A stretch of 64,000 nucleotides of DNA from contig MU832235.1 of NCBI GenBank assembly GCA_029204225.1, forward strand, positions 17,349 through 81,348, in the 5' to 3' direction. The notes beneath the pieces are model-generated. The model was not told the DNA's origin. It ran no database searches and was given only the letters and a program-made list of their open reading frames with translations. This document shows positions 22,291-41,498 of this stretch, piece by piece. The DNA is from Diphasiastrum complanatum (Eukaryota; Streptophyta; Lycopodiopsida; Lycopodiales; Lycopodiaceae). The first letter of the stretch is position 1. Each line of letters begins with the position of its first letter. Both the position numbers and the translations under genes were made by a program.

Positions 22291-25200
22291 ATGGCGTCTG
22301 GATTGACCTGCGTTCTGCCTTCCTCAATTCTTCATGTGGGCAGCACCTGCTCATCACCAGACTCCTCGATCTCTAGAGCCACAGGAATTCCCGCTGCCGC
22401 ATCATCTGCAGCAGGCACTGTACCTGCTGTTCCTAGATCCGCTTTGCAGCAGTATGGCTCTGTTACGTCTGGCTTTCGGGGTTGGAGTCCACTCTTGACC
22501 CACAATGTGGCTACAATTATCAAAGGTGTGGGCTTCCCCTACGCTTTCATATATGCATTCACTTCGATTTTTTCGATCTCTTGTGTGACTTCATTTGTGC
22601 AGCTGACCCTGGAATCTAGTAGATGAAAGGAAGCCGTCACCAACGACCAATTGTTGGAGGACACATTCATTAGAATGTTTTTGTTTGTTTGAAGCTATTC
22701 TATCCATTTTGATCTTGTATGGCAATGAGAATGGAAGTGGGGATTCATTCAGAGATAAAGCACATTTTCGATTACACAACACTATATAATGGCAGATATT
22801 TTTGTTTCTTAGTTGTGAAAGTAACTCTTTAGCTGCAGCGCTTTCTCTCCTTTTTGGGTTGTTTGATTGGTAGACTTCGCAATGCTATGCAGTGTTGTCT
22901 TTGTCCAAAAACCCTCTACCGAAACGTACAGTGTTCAATTATATACACCCAAACATTATATGTCAGCCGAAAGGAGTCTTGTATACTTGGTAAAACCAGG
23001 GTTCGTGCCTCTTAAAAGCAACCAATCTGCAAAAACATAAGCAGGTTTCAAGGCTGAGGGGATGTGGGTGCATGGAGTTAGGGTCTATTGTGAGTGATGC
23101 AGACCTTAATGTTGCTATACACTTCATGTGGTTGAGAATTTTGTGACAATGATTGTGCTTGAAGTCCTGAGTAAGCTCTAAAGAGTTAGGGTCTATTGTG
23201 AGTAATGCAGACCTTAATGTTGCTATACACTTCGTGTGGTTGAGAATTTTTTGACAATGACTGTGCTTGAAGGCCTGAGTAAGCTCCAAAGCACCTCTTT
23301 CTGTAGTTGCAATTTCAGTTCTACATAGACATTGTATCTCAGTTTCACAGGTTCCCTGCTGCCTGCATTTAAACCTATTTTTATATAAATTTCCTACTAA
23401 CAACGTAAGCCTGAGGGATGTTGAATCTCTCATTCATAAATTTTTCTGTTTTTTTTAAGTAGGAGCCACATTATGTAATTGTTCTAAATCAGACAAACTT
23501 TTCATGGAACTTTGGTACTGTTCCAATTTTGATACAACATCGCTGTTGAACTTGATTTGAGAAGACGTAAGAAACTGTTGCTTTTTACCTAGGTCCTGAC
23601 TAGATAGGGTTGTCAAAATAGTGACTTAGTCAAGTCTTTTGAATGCGGCTACTCATAGCTTGATTATGTAGAACTTCACTGCTAGACTTGTGCTTTTATG
23701 TTTTTTCTGCTCTTACACATGCCACTCAGTTTAGCTTAAATACAAACAATGCAATAGTGGGTTGTGTAAGAGCAGGATTCCTAGTAGATTCAAATGAAAG
23801 GTTTGGCAAAATTGTTAGGTTAGCACTCTAATTTCTTGTTTAGAACTTAGTGGACATGTCACCTCAACAATTTAGTGACCTCACACTTGTGACTCTGTAT
23901 AGCATAGAAAAAAAAGCATAGGTGCATGGACTTTATGCTCTTTTCATTTTTGTAATTACAAATGTTTCATGCAGGTTCAAAGAGAAGTGCCAAAATTGTA
24001 GTCATGGCAACAGGGGAATCGGAATCTTCCAATCCTGTTGCAAGTTTGTTTGAAGGTCTTCAAGAAGCGGTACCATAGCTTACCACTATCCCATAAGCTT
24101 TCAAGCTTAGTGGAGCTTTGAGACTTTCCTGGCAAATTGTTAAAATTGTAAATACAGTGTATTAGACTGTTTTGTTTCAGCTATTTGGATGCTATTTCTG
24201 ATTATGAGAGGGAGCAGATGAGCAAATCTCTGAAAGTTGTTGTCTGCTATGTGACATGTGTTTGTGGGCTTGTCATAGTGGGAGAAAACAGATGATAAGC
24301 TTGCAATTGGTGGTCTAGGAGCAGCTGCATTGGTTATCCTCTGGGCATCAACAGGACTCATCTCAGTAAGTCTCTAAATCTTTCTTTGGATAACATAAAA
24401 GTTTTTTGAATGTAGTAAACAATCATAGTTGCATATCTTCAGGAATGAAAGTCTACTTGCTGTGATGAATCGTCTGGCCTTTATCAGAATTAGAGAATGC
24501 TATCACATATTTGAAATCCAATCGTCAGTCTTCTACCTTCTATCATGTTCAGTTGTATTTTAAATTACTTCAAAGAGAGGCTTTATCTTCAATTTGAGAG
24601 ACGAAGGTTTTAAGGTTACATCTTCATTAGCATTGAGTAACTCACAACCTGGTTGTGGTTAGGTACATTGTTCAATTCAATTGTTCAGTCACTTCCAAGT
24701 TTCAAGTACTATGATTCCTAAGGATGCTATAATTCAGTGTTTTTAAATCAACAATCGACTAAAATTGTTTAAAGTTTGATGGCTGTAGTTGTGATTACTT
24801 TCTCCTGTAAGTTTTTGGGTTTGAGATGGAGGTTTTTCCCAGGTTGGTTCTTTTGTGATCTGATAGAAACCTCAGTCGCTGCCTAAGCTTGAATATGTGA
24901 AGACTTCACTTACCTATAATTGAAGCATTTTGGGCTGGGGGCTCATTTAGGTAGATTTAAGCCAATATTCATTCATCTACATATGACTTTTAGGTTGACC
25001 ATGTCACTAAAGGATGTACTTCTCTTTGTAACATTTTTTGTTCTCAGCTCATTGAACCTGATCTCTTATTTTGGGTGGTCCTATACCATGGGATGTTTCC
25101 CACTTAGCATTAGATTGTGTGACCTCTTGGAAAACTTTCAACTAGCTGCTGTGGCAGTGGGCGACTTGGTTTGTTTTTTAAGCTTTATAGCTTTGTAATT

Positions 25201-26298
25201 TTGCACCAAAAGCAGCATTTGAGGCTAGTATGATCCTTAAAATTGGATAGGGACGGATATGGTAAGAAAGCAGCTGCGCACTCCGGGTCATCTCATGCTA
25301 TCTGGCTGTGTGAAGAAAGTTATAAGAAGATGATTGGGAGTTACAAACAGGGGGTCAGCCGCTGGTCAATCATTGAGTGTCCATTGATACTGTTAATGGA
25401 CAAACTCAGACCATACCTGCTTTGTTCTTACCAGCTATCTTCAAGGCTTCTGTGTTTATCATATTCTTCTACTCTTCTCAAAAATTGTAATTTGGAAACA
25501 TGCTCTTGTATTTTTCCTTTCACTGCCACTTTGTTTCTCCGTCATGTGAATTATAGACTAACTGTGAAGTTCATCAGACCTTCAAATAGTCACAGAGTTG
25601 ATGTAATGAAGTCCAGGTATAAAAATCATGTGTAGTTACAGATAATGCATTTCCAGGTTATTTGGGGTTGGAAGTTATTGGGACGTGACCTGGATCCGAA
25701 AATTGTGCTCCTATGCCCCAGCCATATACTTTTCCTTATGTTAGTCATGTGCTGTGTTTGCAGGCTATAGATAAACTTCCCTTGCTGCCAGCATTTTTTG
25801 AGTTTGTCGGGATTCTCTTCACCGGGGTAAGTCAAGCTTATAGAAAGCATATACTCTGTTCAAATTTTGTTCACCAAAAGTTTTAATACTTCACAACATT
25901 CACCAAAAGTTTTAATACTTCACAACAGAAAATGTACAGGAACAGTTTGAATATTATATCCCTTAGTACTATTTATCTTCTATCATGAAAGCAGCAACTA
26001 AACTTTCATTTGTTTTGCTCATGTGGTGTTTTTGCAACAATTGCGGTACTGAGTGTTTATACACCTCGTTAGCAAATTCTGAGTCTTTTACAAAAATGCA
26101 TGGGTTTATTGCAGTGGTTTGTGTACAGGTATCTGCTATTCAAGCCTGACAGGTTAGTTGAGGCTTTTGATGTAACTTGCTCTCGATTTAAACTTGTGTG
26201 CCACCCTTGTCTTATAAATATGCACGGATGTTTGTCCCTCCAGGGAGGAGTTGGTGAAGAAAATTGAGATTGCCAAAGAGAAAATTACAGGCCAGTAG
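22291..26298 (+). CDS. CURT1: CURVATURE THYLAKOID 1 (CURT1)-like protein
   Basis: Complete gene in six exons: 22291-22525, 23975-24069, 24279-24365, 25764-25826, 26115-26152, 26244-26298. All introns are GT-AG and the phases agree (1,0,0,0,2), giving 190 residues. Residues 1 to about 90 are Ser/Ala-rich with few acidic residues, like a chloroplast transit peptide; a plausible cleavage point is after VVMA (87-90). Then come an acidic helix and EAWEKTDDK, a first membrane segment (about 118-138), the IDKLPLLP link, a second membrane segment (about 146-168, GWFVYRYLLFKPD) and a C-terminal charged helix (171-190). This is the CAAD/CURT1 layout. CURT1 proteins oligomerise at grana margins and bend thylakoid membranes. 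The start at 22291 is chosen because the upstream in-frame extension is low-complexity. A CURT1B/C-type assignment is likely but not settled. Confidence 0.93.
23075..23290. repeat. 108-bp tandem duplication in CURT1 intron 1
   Basis: Copy 1 (23075-23182) and copy 2 (23183-23290) both start GAGTTAGGGTCTATTGTGAG. The period is a multiple of three, so the minus-strand frame 22963-23433 shows two near-identical 36-residue blocks. I regard that ORF as a by-product. Confidence 0.9.
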
Positions 26299-27589
26299 TT
26301 GACGCTGACATTTGCGTGCTGTTTGGAAGCCAGCCGTGTTTAGGACACAAGACTGATCTTGAGCATCTTGATAATTTTTTCTTGGTCGGCTGTGTACAAT
26401 CCTGATTAATAATGTCAGAGAGATATCAAGATTATTAGATAATGTTTGCCAATTTTGGTCGTTTGTGCTGTCTTTTCAAGCATTAATTCTATTCCGTGCA
26501 GAAGCTTGACATTTTATAGTGTCCTTTGTCATTTAGTTGATGAAATACGTAAAATTCATATTATCTTTAAGTTACCGTTGTCTACTCGAGTAGCCTTCTT
26601 TTTAGTTTTAGTTGCTGGTTTAACGTCTATAAATGTAGCAGGAAAGCAGCCCTATTTCTTGATCTGTACCGTGTATTTAAGACACAAGTGCTGGTTGGTG
26701 CTTATGTTATCTTCATGAATCTGTTAACCAACATGTAAATAAGAGATTGCAGTGTACATGTATGGGTTTATTTGTGAGTATTACGGACCGGTACAGGTTA
26801 TGGTCAGTTAGGACATTGCTGTTCTTACGTAGACATGAAAGAGAAGCAGCAAATACTTAGCGAATCGAAACCCTAAACAATCAAATGCAATTATTTTCGA
26901 ATTTATATTTATTAAGAGATGTGAAAGTGAAGCAAAGCTATGAGTTGTAGACTAAAGAATGAAAAGGCAGAAATGAAGATATGGTGTAAATTGAAAGATG
27001 GGCTTCTTTGAAGTCGCATTTCACATTTAATCACTTGACCTGCAGTATGTTAATTTGAAAAAGAACTTATCTTGTCTATATCACTCTTGTCTATATTGCT
27101 CTAAGCATGAACATGTACCATTTAGCCTCATCAGCAGCCAGCTGTTGTTGGTCTGATTGAAGCAATTATGCAAGCATGAGGTGAGTGTTAGAAAACCGAC
27201 TTGCTCATACAAGTTACTCAAGACAAGATTTGTATTGTTGTTAGAGACAATAGCCATACACACATGGAAGAGAACACAAACAACAATGATGAAGCAATGA
27301 GGATGAGGTGTACTCCAACTATATCCCATTGCCTATGGACTATGGTGCTTATAGACAATACTTTGACTTCCTTAAGCTCATGCAACTTGAGTTTTCTTGA
27401 ATTGAATGATTAACCTTTGCCTTAACCTTGAGAACTTTGCTTGAAGATTGATGGTTTTTTTGAACATCTTCCAAGCTACCACAAATATGTAAGGTTCTCA
27501 CCAACACCCCATGTTTAAAACCTGTATTTCATTTATAGTTATCTCCACCTGTGTTGAATCCTTAAATTGAAATGGAACATGTACTTCAT
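26299..27589. other. CURT1 3' region and intergenic
   Basis: The 3' untranslated region of CURT1 starts here; its end is not visible from sequence. The rest holds small open frames (26446-26718, 27081-27329) with no recognised domain. Confidence 0.5.
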
Positions 27590-27800
27590 AAGTACTTATC
27601 TGCACCTGTGAATTCTCCTGGTACTATCATAAGTTGCCACCTGTGATGGACTTAGATGAATTACTCCCCTTGGATATTCATCTTGAAATTTGTTGATAAC
27701 ACTTCAGTTTGCATCCAACTACTTTCCAACAATGATACAAATAGAATGTCATCTATGAACCAAACCAAATATGCAAGTAATAGAGCATCCCCAATAGAAA
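27590..27800 (-). pseudogene. Possible antisense copia RT scrap
   Basis: The minus strand carries an FIDDILFVS-like segment (about 27735-27765) resembling the copia RT active-site box (YVDDMLLAS), followed by FKMNIQGE-like text. Flanking sequence is too decayed to confirm. Confidence 0.35.
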
Positions 27801-28959
27801 GATAAAATGTATGCAATATTTCCTCACACAAAGTATATGATATTTTTCCTCAAATACTTTCTAACACAAAGTACTTGACACTATTTGTTCTATGGAATCT
27901 CTAGCCTCTATCTCACACATAGAGTCACTTGCCCTAAACTACTTTCAAACTTAGAAAACATCTCGGCATCTATTTTATCACCGATTATAACAAATTCATG
28001 AAGGATGTCTTGACACTATGTCAAATACATATGCAAACTTCCCAACTTGTATATGTCCATCTTCCTGTCAATCAAGAGATTCAAACACTTCCACCATAAA
28101 ATGATTGTCCTAAATATTTCTCCAACACATCATCAAAATCATCCATGAGGATAAACAAAAGTAAAGATCAAAGATTTCTAATACTTCCTCAACTTGAAGA
28201 AACTTTGCTCGACTTAAGAAGATTTTATATTAATTTTCTAGGGTTGAGCAATAACTTGTCAACTCATAGAAATAAACTCTTTGCTTTTCATGAGGCTAAA
28301 CAACCCCCCGTTGATTCAATACATAAATCATGTTGTTTTTATGAGGCTAAACAACAACCTGAACTATTGATTTTCATAGGCTAATCAACAACTTTCCAAA
28401 TCTTATCGGAGACAACTGAATCTACCACATGACAGAACATGAACTTGGATAGATTCAAGAACTTAAAGAAACAATTTTTCTCCAACTCAAACTAGATCCT
28501 TCTAATAGAATTGTTCTCAGTTGGTACCACCACATGAATGATCAACAATGACTTGGATGGTATTTAGGAATTCACTCAACAACCACTTCGATTAATTATA
28601 AATCTGAAGTGATAGTAGTCTAGATAGACAAGAAAATTTCTACCACATAAACAAGCTATTATGACTTGAATAGAAACCAAACAATACTAAACAACAACAA
28701 GACATCCTATAGGAACTTTGCAAAAGCTAAGTTCAAAATATTTTATTTAAATATTAGTGCACATGGCACTTTCTAGCCTAAAGGCCCAATGTTGGACTTA
28801 TATGTGCCAACTGGTTGCCTAATCCTCATGCTTCCGACTCTCTACCACATTTATGTAGCGTTTGGACTTACTGTAGGAGCCTGTTGCTGACATTTAGAAT
28901 ATTCCATGTCGCTCTCAGAATCGGGCAACAACTAGATTTATGAAAAAACTCTCTTACAG
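27801..28959. other. Intergenic, no gene recognised
   Basis: AT-rich and without recognisable coding text. CATGAGGCTAAACAAC-like phrases repeat loosely at 28290-28350. Confidence 0.4.
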
Positions 28960-29080
28960 TTTGGACGAGTGCACATTAAGAGCTGTGAATATGTTAGAGT
29001 CTTTATTAAAAGAGTCAAGAAGTTAAAGGGACAATGTACTCCAACTACTGTGGGGATTGCCAAAGAGCATTTGACACCAT

Positions 29081-29797
29081 ATGAAACGCATAAGCGAATA
29101 TGAGACCTTTAGTGAATGGACAGGTGGAGGCAACTACCCACGCGGGAATGGACAGACTGAGGCAACTAATAAGACATTGAAAGCTATTATCGCTAAACAA
29201 GTGCTAGAAAAGGGAGGATCGTGGCATGAATTTCTACAACCGGCATTATGGGCTTATCGCATTGCCTATGAGATATCTACGGACTACACACCATTTCAGT
29301 TAGTCTACGGAACGGATGCAATCATGCCTTATGAGTTCATTTTGCCAACCCTGCGCATTCAAACTGCATATAATTTGTCCCATGACGAGTCTTTGCGTGA
29401 ACGATTAATTGCATTGGAAAAACTGGAAGAACACAGAGGTTATGGATATTGAATGAATTGGGTGATTAAACATCAACAAGCCAAATGGTTCAACAAACAT
29501 ATACATGAACGAGATCTTAAGAAGGGTGATCTCATATTATACTACCCAGGGAGCATCACGAATACATTAAGATCAAAGGACCAGTGTTGGGAAGGGCCAT
29601 ATCGAATTCTAAACATCTTTGGAAACAATGTAACCATTGCATGGCATAATCCTCCGGGGTTACCGTTTATTGTCAATAACAGTCGTGTAAAAGGTTATAA
29701 TCTTCCAGCAGAAAGGAGTGATATTAATAGGGGATTAATTTACTCTTTGTTTGAAATTTTGAAAGCGTTCATCCAACAACAGTTGGGGGGAAAATGA
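29081..29797 (+). pseudogene. Ty3/gypsy integrase C-terminal part
   Basis: Reads as the end of a Ty3/gypsy integrase: YPRGNGQTEATNKTL (about 29133-29180, the conserved NGQ-E-NK box), then ALWAYR, TPFQLVYGTDAIMP, a DLKKGDLILYY segment and a WEGPYRI segment (the GDLVLR...GPY region that closes gypsy integrases). One in-frame TGA at 29450-29452 separates two open halves in the same frame. The body is otherwise intact over about 235 codons, so this is a relatively young loss. The upstream catalytic DDE portion is absent or scrambled before 29081. No chromodomain is seen. Confidence 0.85.
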
Positions 29798-30153
29798 CTT
29801 CAGCTTGGATGTCATTTCAGTACGGAGACACGTGCGGCACAATAGCACGTGGAGAAAAAGAAAAATATTTAAAATGAATCACGAATCAATCTATGGTGAA
29901 TTTTTTGGGAATTGCTCTTAGAATCACATCTCTGTGAAGGGATAGGCGGTATCATCAGCGGTTCGAAAATAATAATCCTTTTCAATCTCATGATGACAAT
30001 TTCGAATACACAAGAGGGGTTTGAGTGTATTTCGGAAACTACGGGATAACACATTGTGGGTGCTTCTGATATTCTTGTAAGAATATGGATCCAAAAGAGG
30101 TTCAACGTTGACCACGACAACGTAGACGTCAGGAGGATTTCGACTCAATCGAT

Positions 30154-30321
30154 ATGGAGTATTACCTTCCGATAAATTTTCAATCGTTGATGCAGTATAG
30201 ACAACATGAGAGAATGGAGCTCGCCAGGCAGGTATTGGAGCACCAGAGATTGGCCATTCAGCAGCAGGAACGTGGACAACGAGAACGACAAGAGCTGCGG
30301 GATCCGCAATTGGGTCATTAG
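30154..30321 (+). CDS. Small coiled-coil ORF after gypsy integrase
   Basis: A 55-residue frame, open upstream to at least 30121 (RRRQEDFDSID...). It is rich in Gln, Arg and Glu with a helix-like pattern (ERMELARQVLEHQRLAIQQQERGQRERQELRD). It lies about 350 bp after the gypsy integrase on the same strand and could be an extra 3' ORF or a decayed gag-like piece of that element. I do not recognise a family, and expression is doubtful. Confidence 0.35.
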   Translation: MEYYLPINFQSLMQYRQHERMELARQVLEHQRLAIQQQERGQRERQELRDPQLGH

Positions 30322-30928
30322 TAGATGGAAGCGGGACAATTTGAGGACCAGCAGACTCATTCGTTGGAAATTTGGAATACGGAATATCGAATTTGTGGAA
30401 TTACTATATTCTATTGGATTTTTGGCTTTAGTATATTGTTCTATATTGTAATGGTGCTTGTGCACAAATACTCTTGAGCAATGGATGTAGCTGAATTATT
30501 CAGCATAAGGTTTTGGGCGTGATACCCAACATCCTTTGTATGTACAACACATGTGTGGAACTCAGCTTTGATCAAGCACATGCAACGGTGTTCGAACGGT
30601 CTTATTGTTCAAATAGCCAACATTGTTTTTGTTATCATAGTTACAACTTGCAACACTGGCAATTTTATTTTTGTTCATGCATAATGTATTAATTAGACAT
30701 GTATTGTTAGCACAATGGACGCTCTAGATGCATGTTATAGTATTTTATGATCTGCGCATTTTTGTAGTTCATTTAGCTCGGGTAGTGTTGTTAGGCATTG
30801 TTAGCTAGGGTTCTAACGACATAGTTTACGATGTGAGATATCTTATACGAGCTTTGTCCTAGAAATATGGAGGGTTGTTGTAGGATTATAACGAGTAGTT
30901 TGCAGTTTAGTTGTTAGAGTTTCCAAGG

Positions 30929-30990
30929 AAAAGGAAGGGAAAAGGGAAAAGGGAAAAAGAAAAAAGAGAAGAACAAAACCCAAAAAAAAA
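30929..30990. repeat. Purine-rich tract
   Basis: About 60 bp of almost pure A/G (GGAAAAGGAAGGGAAAAGGG and onward) ending in poly(A). Downstream of a gypsy integrase this could be its polypurine tract, but no LTR copy was found after it. Confidence 0.6.
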
Positions 30991-32984
30991 AAAAAACATG
31001 TTGTTACGAATTTCTACTAGCAGTACGTCTTAGGGGTCATCAACCTATTACAGGTTAGTTCTCTTAGTTTACAACAGTTGGGTAGGCAGAATATGAAGCC
31101 AAAAACGATAGTATGAACCCACAGTGATCCATCGCTAGACAGCGGATTCATACTTCCTACTTATCATCAACCACATCTGATAGCATTCAAAAGTATACAA
31201 GAGATGAATGCAAATACATGATACAAGCAAAAACCACATATTGTAGAGTTTAAAGCAGATCACTTCAATTAGTCAAAGCGGGCGCCATCTCTTCCAAACT
31301 TTTTCTCACCGTAAAGTAGAACAAACTCCTTTGAGAACAGGCTACATATAGTGGTTCCATAGGAAGTATTGTGGAAGCTCCCCTTCAAGTTTTTTCCTGT
31401 CAACTATGTCGTTTATTGTTGCTTGTTTGTATGTTCTATTGTCGTATGGTTTGGTGTGTTTTCTTTTGCAGCTTCACTATAGGTGATATTTCATCAGCAA
31501 TTTTATTCTACCTCTACATTTGCAGTATCACACGAATTGTCATTGGGATATATCTCTACATCTATACCAATGACTTCAAAAACTTTCAATAGGAACAAAA
31601 AGAGCAGTCAAGGGACTTCAACAACAAATGATCAGTTTGGCAACAAAAGGAGCATCTTATCAGACTGCAATCGTGATCCAGCAAAAGATGCGTTTTCCTA
31701 ACAAGATAGAATATTCGTGACAACACCACCATCAACATTCTCAATAAGCAGTTGGTTTTACGTAAGCGATACAATATCCATGCTTTTCCAGTTGCCTCAC
31801 CATGGCCATCACATCATCAATAAAGTGGCAGCTTGTACTAGTGAAGGGCTCTCAGGTCACATCAAAGGCAAAAGCTATGTGCAAACCGACACAGACAACA
31901 AGTGTTCCTACCAACGCCAACAACAATGTTTCATTGGACAAATGTATATTGAACAGTGGTCATAATCGTGTCTCAAGCCCATACTACTGTAGTTGTAAAT
32001 CATCCATTCGATCATCTGTGGAGGCCACAAAAAGCACAGGTCATCAACGAGCAAAATCCAATACGCCTATGTAAACTGAAGGAATCTCACGTTAATCAGA
32101 GCTTGAAGTTATGAGCATACAACCTCAAGGACAAATGTCATTTTCAAAGGCAAACAACAATGACTCTTTGAAAATTGTATACTGAACAATGGTTATGAAC
32201 AGGTATAACAAGGCACACAAGATCCCTATCATCTCTTACCCATTCCTTCCCCCATATTCCCCCATATACTCACTTTTGAAGCTTTATCTCACTTTTCTCA
32301 TCCATGCTTCAAGATCTCATTCCCACCCGATCGATCAACCTGAACTTGCTCTAGTTCTCAATTGAAGCACTTTGTGAAGCAGACAAGTCTACAACATCTG
32401 CAGCATCCCAACGATGTCAATTCAGAGCTCCCGTCGAGCAATGCGAACCATATTATCAAAAGGACCTTGGAGGTGTTTGACAAAACAACAAGTGGTGTTT
32501 TCACAATTAAAGAACTAGATCACTTGTTGACCATTCAAAGGCCACTACTATGTGTTAAAAAAAAGAAAAGAAAAGAAAAAAGAGGTTGTTCAAGCCTATA
32601 GTTCAATTAATCCTTCATGGAGTGCTCAACGGTACAATTGACCTCAAAGAAGCTGCAATGCGACAATCAAAGTTCTGCCAACATCATGTCTTCAAGAGAC
32701 AACTATGAGCAACAAACCTTTGATCCATTCCTTCACCTCCACCACAACTAACCCCATATTTGACTCACATCGTACATCATCCATTGAATAATCAGTGTGG
32801 GCACTTGGAAATACAACCCATCAAAAAGCCAACTCCCATATGATCCACATCAAATCTTCTGGAGATGCTCATACTCCTTCAAAGCTTCATCTCCTATGGA
32901 GCAACACTTTACAAAATGTTCCACATCTACAAACTGCATCGATTTTTGACTCCTCCAGCACCATAAGGAGCGAAGTCTTAACAT
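30991..32984. other. Degenerate repeated sequence, no gene
   Basis: Open frames at 31371-31592, 31717-31965, 32362-32601 and 32795-33190 show no recognisable domain. The stretches near 31999-32070 and 32774-32845 look like diverged copies of each other (CATCCATT...AATC(A/C)...AAAAAGC), so an old repeat is present. Confidence 0.4.
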
Positions 32985-33851
32985 TGCACTTGGCGTGGAC
33001 CGCCGAGTTCTTAACGGACACTCAATCTTTGGATTCAGCCAGCATTTATCCACTATGTGGTCGTCACGTCTGCATCTCTCACATGTCTTCTTGTCGTTGC
33101 CTTGCTGCCTGTTGCTTTCTTTCGATCTGCTTTCTTGGGTTCTTTGCTTCTACTGGTTATGATCCGTTCTCTTTGTCGACTCCCTCTTAGGTTGAGCCTT
33201 CTTCTTCGACTAGTCTTTGTTGTTGTAGAGAGTTCGATCAGACTCGTTCTTGTCATCATAGTGCTCTATGGTTTCAGCTTCTTCTTTGATGTCAACGATT
33301 GTCTTGTCGAAGGTCATAGTAGGATCTTTAGCCAGCAATGTCCGAGTTGTTTGAAACGATCATGGTAAGGAGCATAGCAGTTAACTGAGCTGCTTCTCTT
33401 GTGAGACTGCATGTTCTGTCCCAACATTGTCTAGCGATATGAAGAGATTTTTCATCTTCCTAATGAAGCTGGTGAGATCTTTGTCGTTTCATCTTAGATT
33501 GGTAAGCTGATCTTCTAGATGCATTATATGATTTCGAGACTTGGTCTGAAATTTGCTGATGAGTGTATCCCACATCTCTCTAGCATTAGAGATTGATGCG
33601 AGGTCAAGGGTAATGTTATCTTCAATGGAAGAGGAGATGACGACTACTACTTGTCATTCTTCTCTTTCCACTCTCGAAGATCTGTGCTGGCTGGCATCTC
33701 TTCGGTGCCATCCACCCACGACCATAACGCTTCTTCTCTCAAGATTAGTGATGTCTTTCTTTTCAAGCAAGAAATTTTGATTCATATGCTTCAAGTACCG
33801 TGCATATCTTTGATTGGATGTTGTGAATGAAAGCCATAGTCTCAGTGATGA
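32985..33851 (-). pseudogene. Ty1/copia gag, antisense
   Basis: Read on the minus strand from its primer site at 33852, the frame gives copia gag text: a variable N-terminal part, then SNAREMWDTLISKFQTKSRNH and HLEDQLTNLR (UBN2-type gag core, about 33590-33480), then a CCHC zinc knuckle C-ERC-RRDDH-IVDKC at 33083-33042 with CX2CX4HX4C spacing. Stops and frame changes occur (for example about 33650 and 33490). The element is cut off near 32985, with no protease or integrase. Confidence 0.8.
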
Positions 33852-33901
33852 GGCTCTGATACCATTGATGGACTCGAAAATGTCAAGACGCTCTGATACC
33901 A
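33852..33901 (-). other. Duplicated copia primer-binding site
   Basis: Minus-strand TGGTATCAGAGC occurs twice, at 33889-33901 and 33852-33864, 37 bp apart. The first abuts the LTR end; the second precedes the gag text. Confidence 0.75.
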
Positions 33902-33902
33902 C

Positions 33903-34428
33903 TGAGGAAAAAACTCTCTGCGTCTCTGTGCGAGGATTTCAATGAAGCTCAGATGGAGTCAATCTTTCGGATAAGGCTACTGCCTCAACCCGCAATCAAT
34001 CATCCTACGAACGGAAGACAACTACTGCTAATCTGACAATAAGTTTATGAACAACAGATGACGTCTTAATGACATCAAAAATATATCTATTGATAAAATT
34101 GAACAAGCATCACAACATTCACAGATTACACATTGAGCAGAAAAGGATGTACATGTCTATAATATCAGAATCAAGTGTACACTAAAATTCTTTCTTGAGC
34201 GCTGTCTGTTCTCCAAATTAGCATGTCGGCGTGAGAGAGGTGTTCTTTTCTCACGAAAGGAACTAGCTACTGCTGGATCTATATTTCTTCCTCTATACGC
34301 GCCTCACTGAGTGCTGCGTTCAGAAAACTGTATACTCTGTATATATCTGTTTGTATCCTTCGTTGATCCTTTATGTGATCAATCCAGGGATTTGACTAAA
34401 TCAAAAGATCTAATCAAAAGAAAATGCA
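33903..34428 (-). mobile_element. Putative copia 5' LTR, antisense
   Basis: On the minus strand it would start TGCATTTTC (34428) and end TTTCCTCA (33903), immediately before the primer site. It contains TATA-like runs near 34330-34350. The outer boundary is inferred from the TG...CA rule; no second copy is in the window. Confidence 0.5.
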
Positions 34429-34518
34429 TTAGTCTTAAACAAAACTGATTCAAGCTTTCTATCATTGTCCTCCATGAATTAGTCGCCTTCTGCCCATTGC
34501 ACAGTGCCTTCACATTGC

Positions 34519-34830
34519 AGACCTTCGCGTTTTTTGCTAAAGGACATTTTTTGCAACTTCAAGAGCAGTGTCGTTTTTTTTCAAGAGCAGCGTCGCTTTT
34601 CTAAAAGCAAATATCACTTTTCTAAGGGCAAGTGTCACTTTTTCCAAAAAGGCAAAAAACTCGACAGTAGGTCTAAAAACTTTCTAAGGCATTTAAAAAC
34701 AGTGTTGCTTTTTCCCGAAAGACGAAAAAGCCGACCGGGAGGGCATAAACCAGTTCTAAGGCTAGTGTCGCATTTCTAAGGGCAAGTGTCGCTTTTTCTC
34801 GAAAGGCGAAAAACGTGAAAGTCCTTTCAT
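34519..34830. repeat. Irregular tandem repeat, GTGTCGCTTTTTC type
   Basis: Five or more degenerate units of the form (CAA)G(A/T)GTCGCTTTT-CT(A/C)AAGG(C/G). The best pair is near 34618 and 34774 (TAAGGGCAAGTGTC). The unit contains inverted TTTTTC / GAAAAA arms. Confidence 0.7.

Positions 34831-41437
<6,607 letters not shown>

Positions 41438-41495
<58 letters not shown>
41438..41495. repeat. (AG)29 microsatellite
   Basis: Pure AG run without a TG partner. Confidence 0.97.

Positions 41496-41498
<3 letters not shown>

Noticed and set aside
21951-22376. 141-codon plus-strand ORF overlapping CURT1 exon 1
   Set aside because: It is a different frame of the CURT1 leader and exon 1; low-complexity Ser/Leu/Arg content and no domain.
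22963-23433. 156-codon minus-strand ORF
   Set aside because: It lies in CURT1 intron 1 and its apparent internal repeat comes from the 108-bp DNA duplication. No recognisable domain.
33057-33368. 103-codon plus-strand ORF (Leu/Val-rich, membrane-like)
   Set aside because: It is the antisense of the copia gag linker and zinc knuckle region, which reads convincingly on the minus strand.
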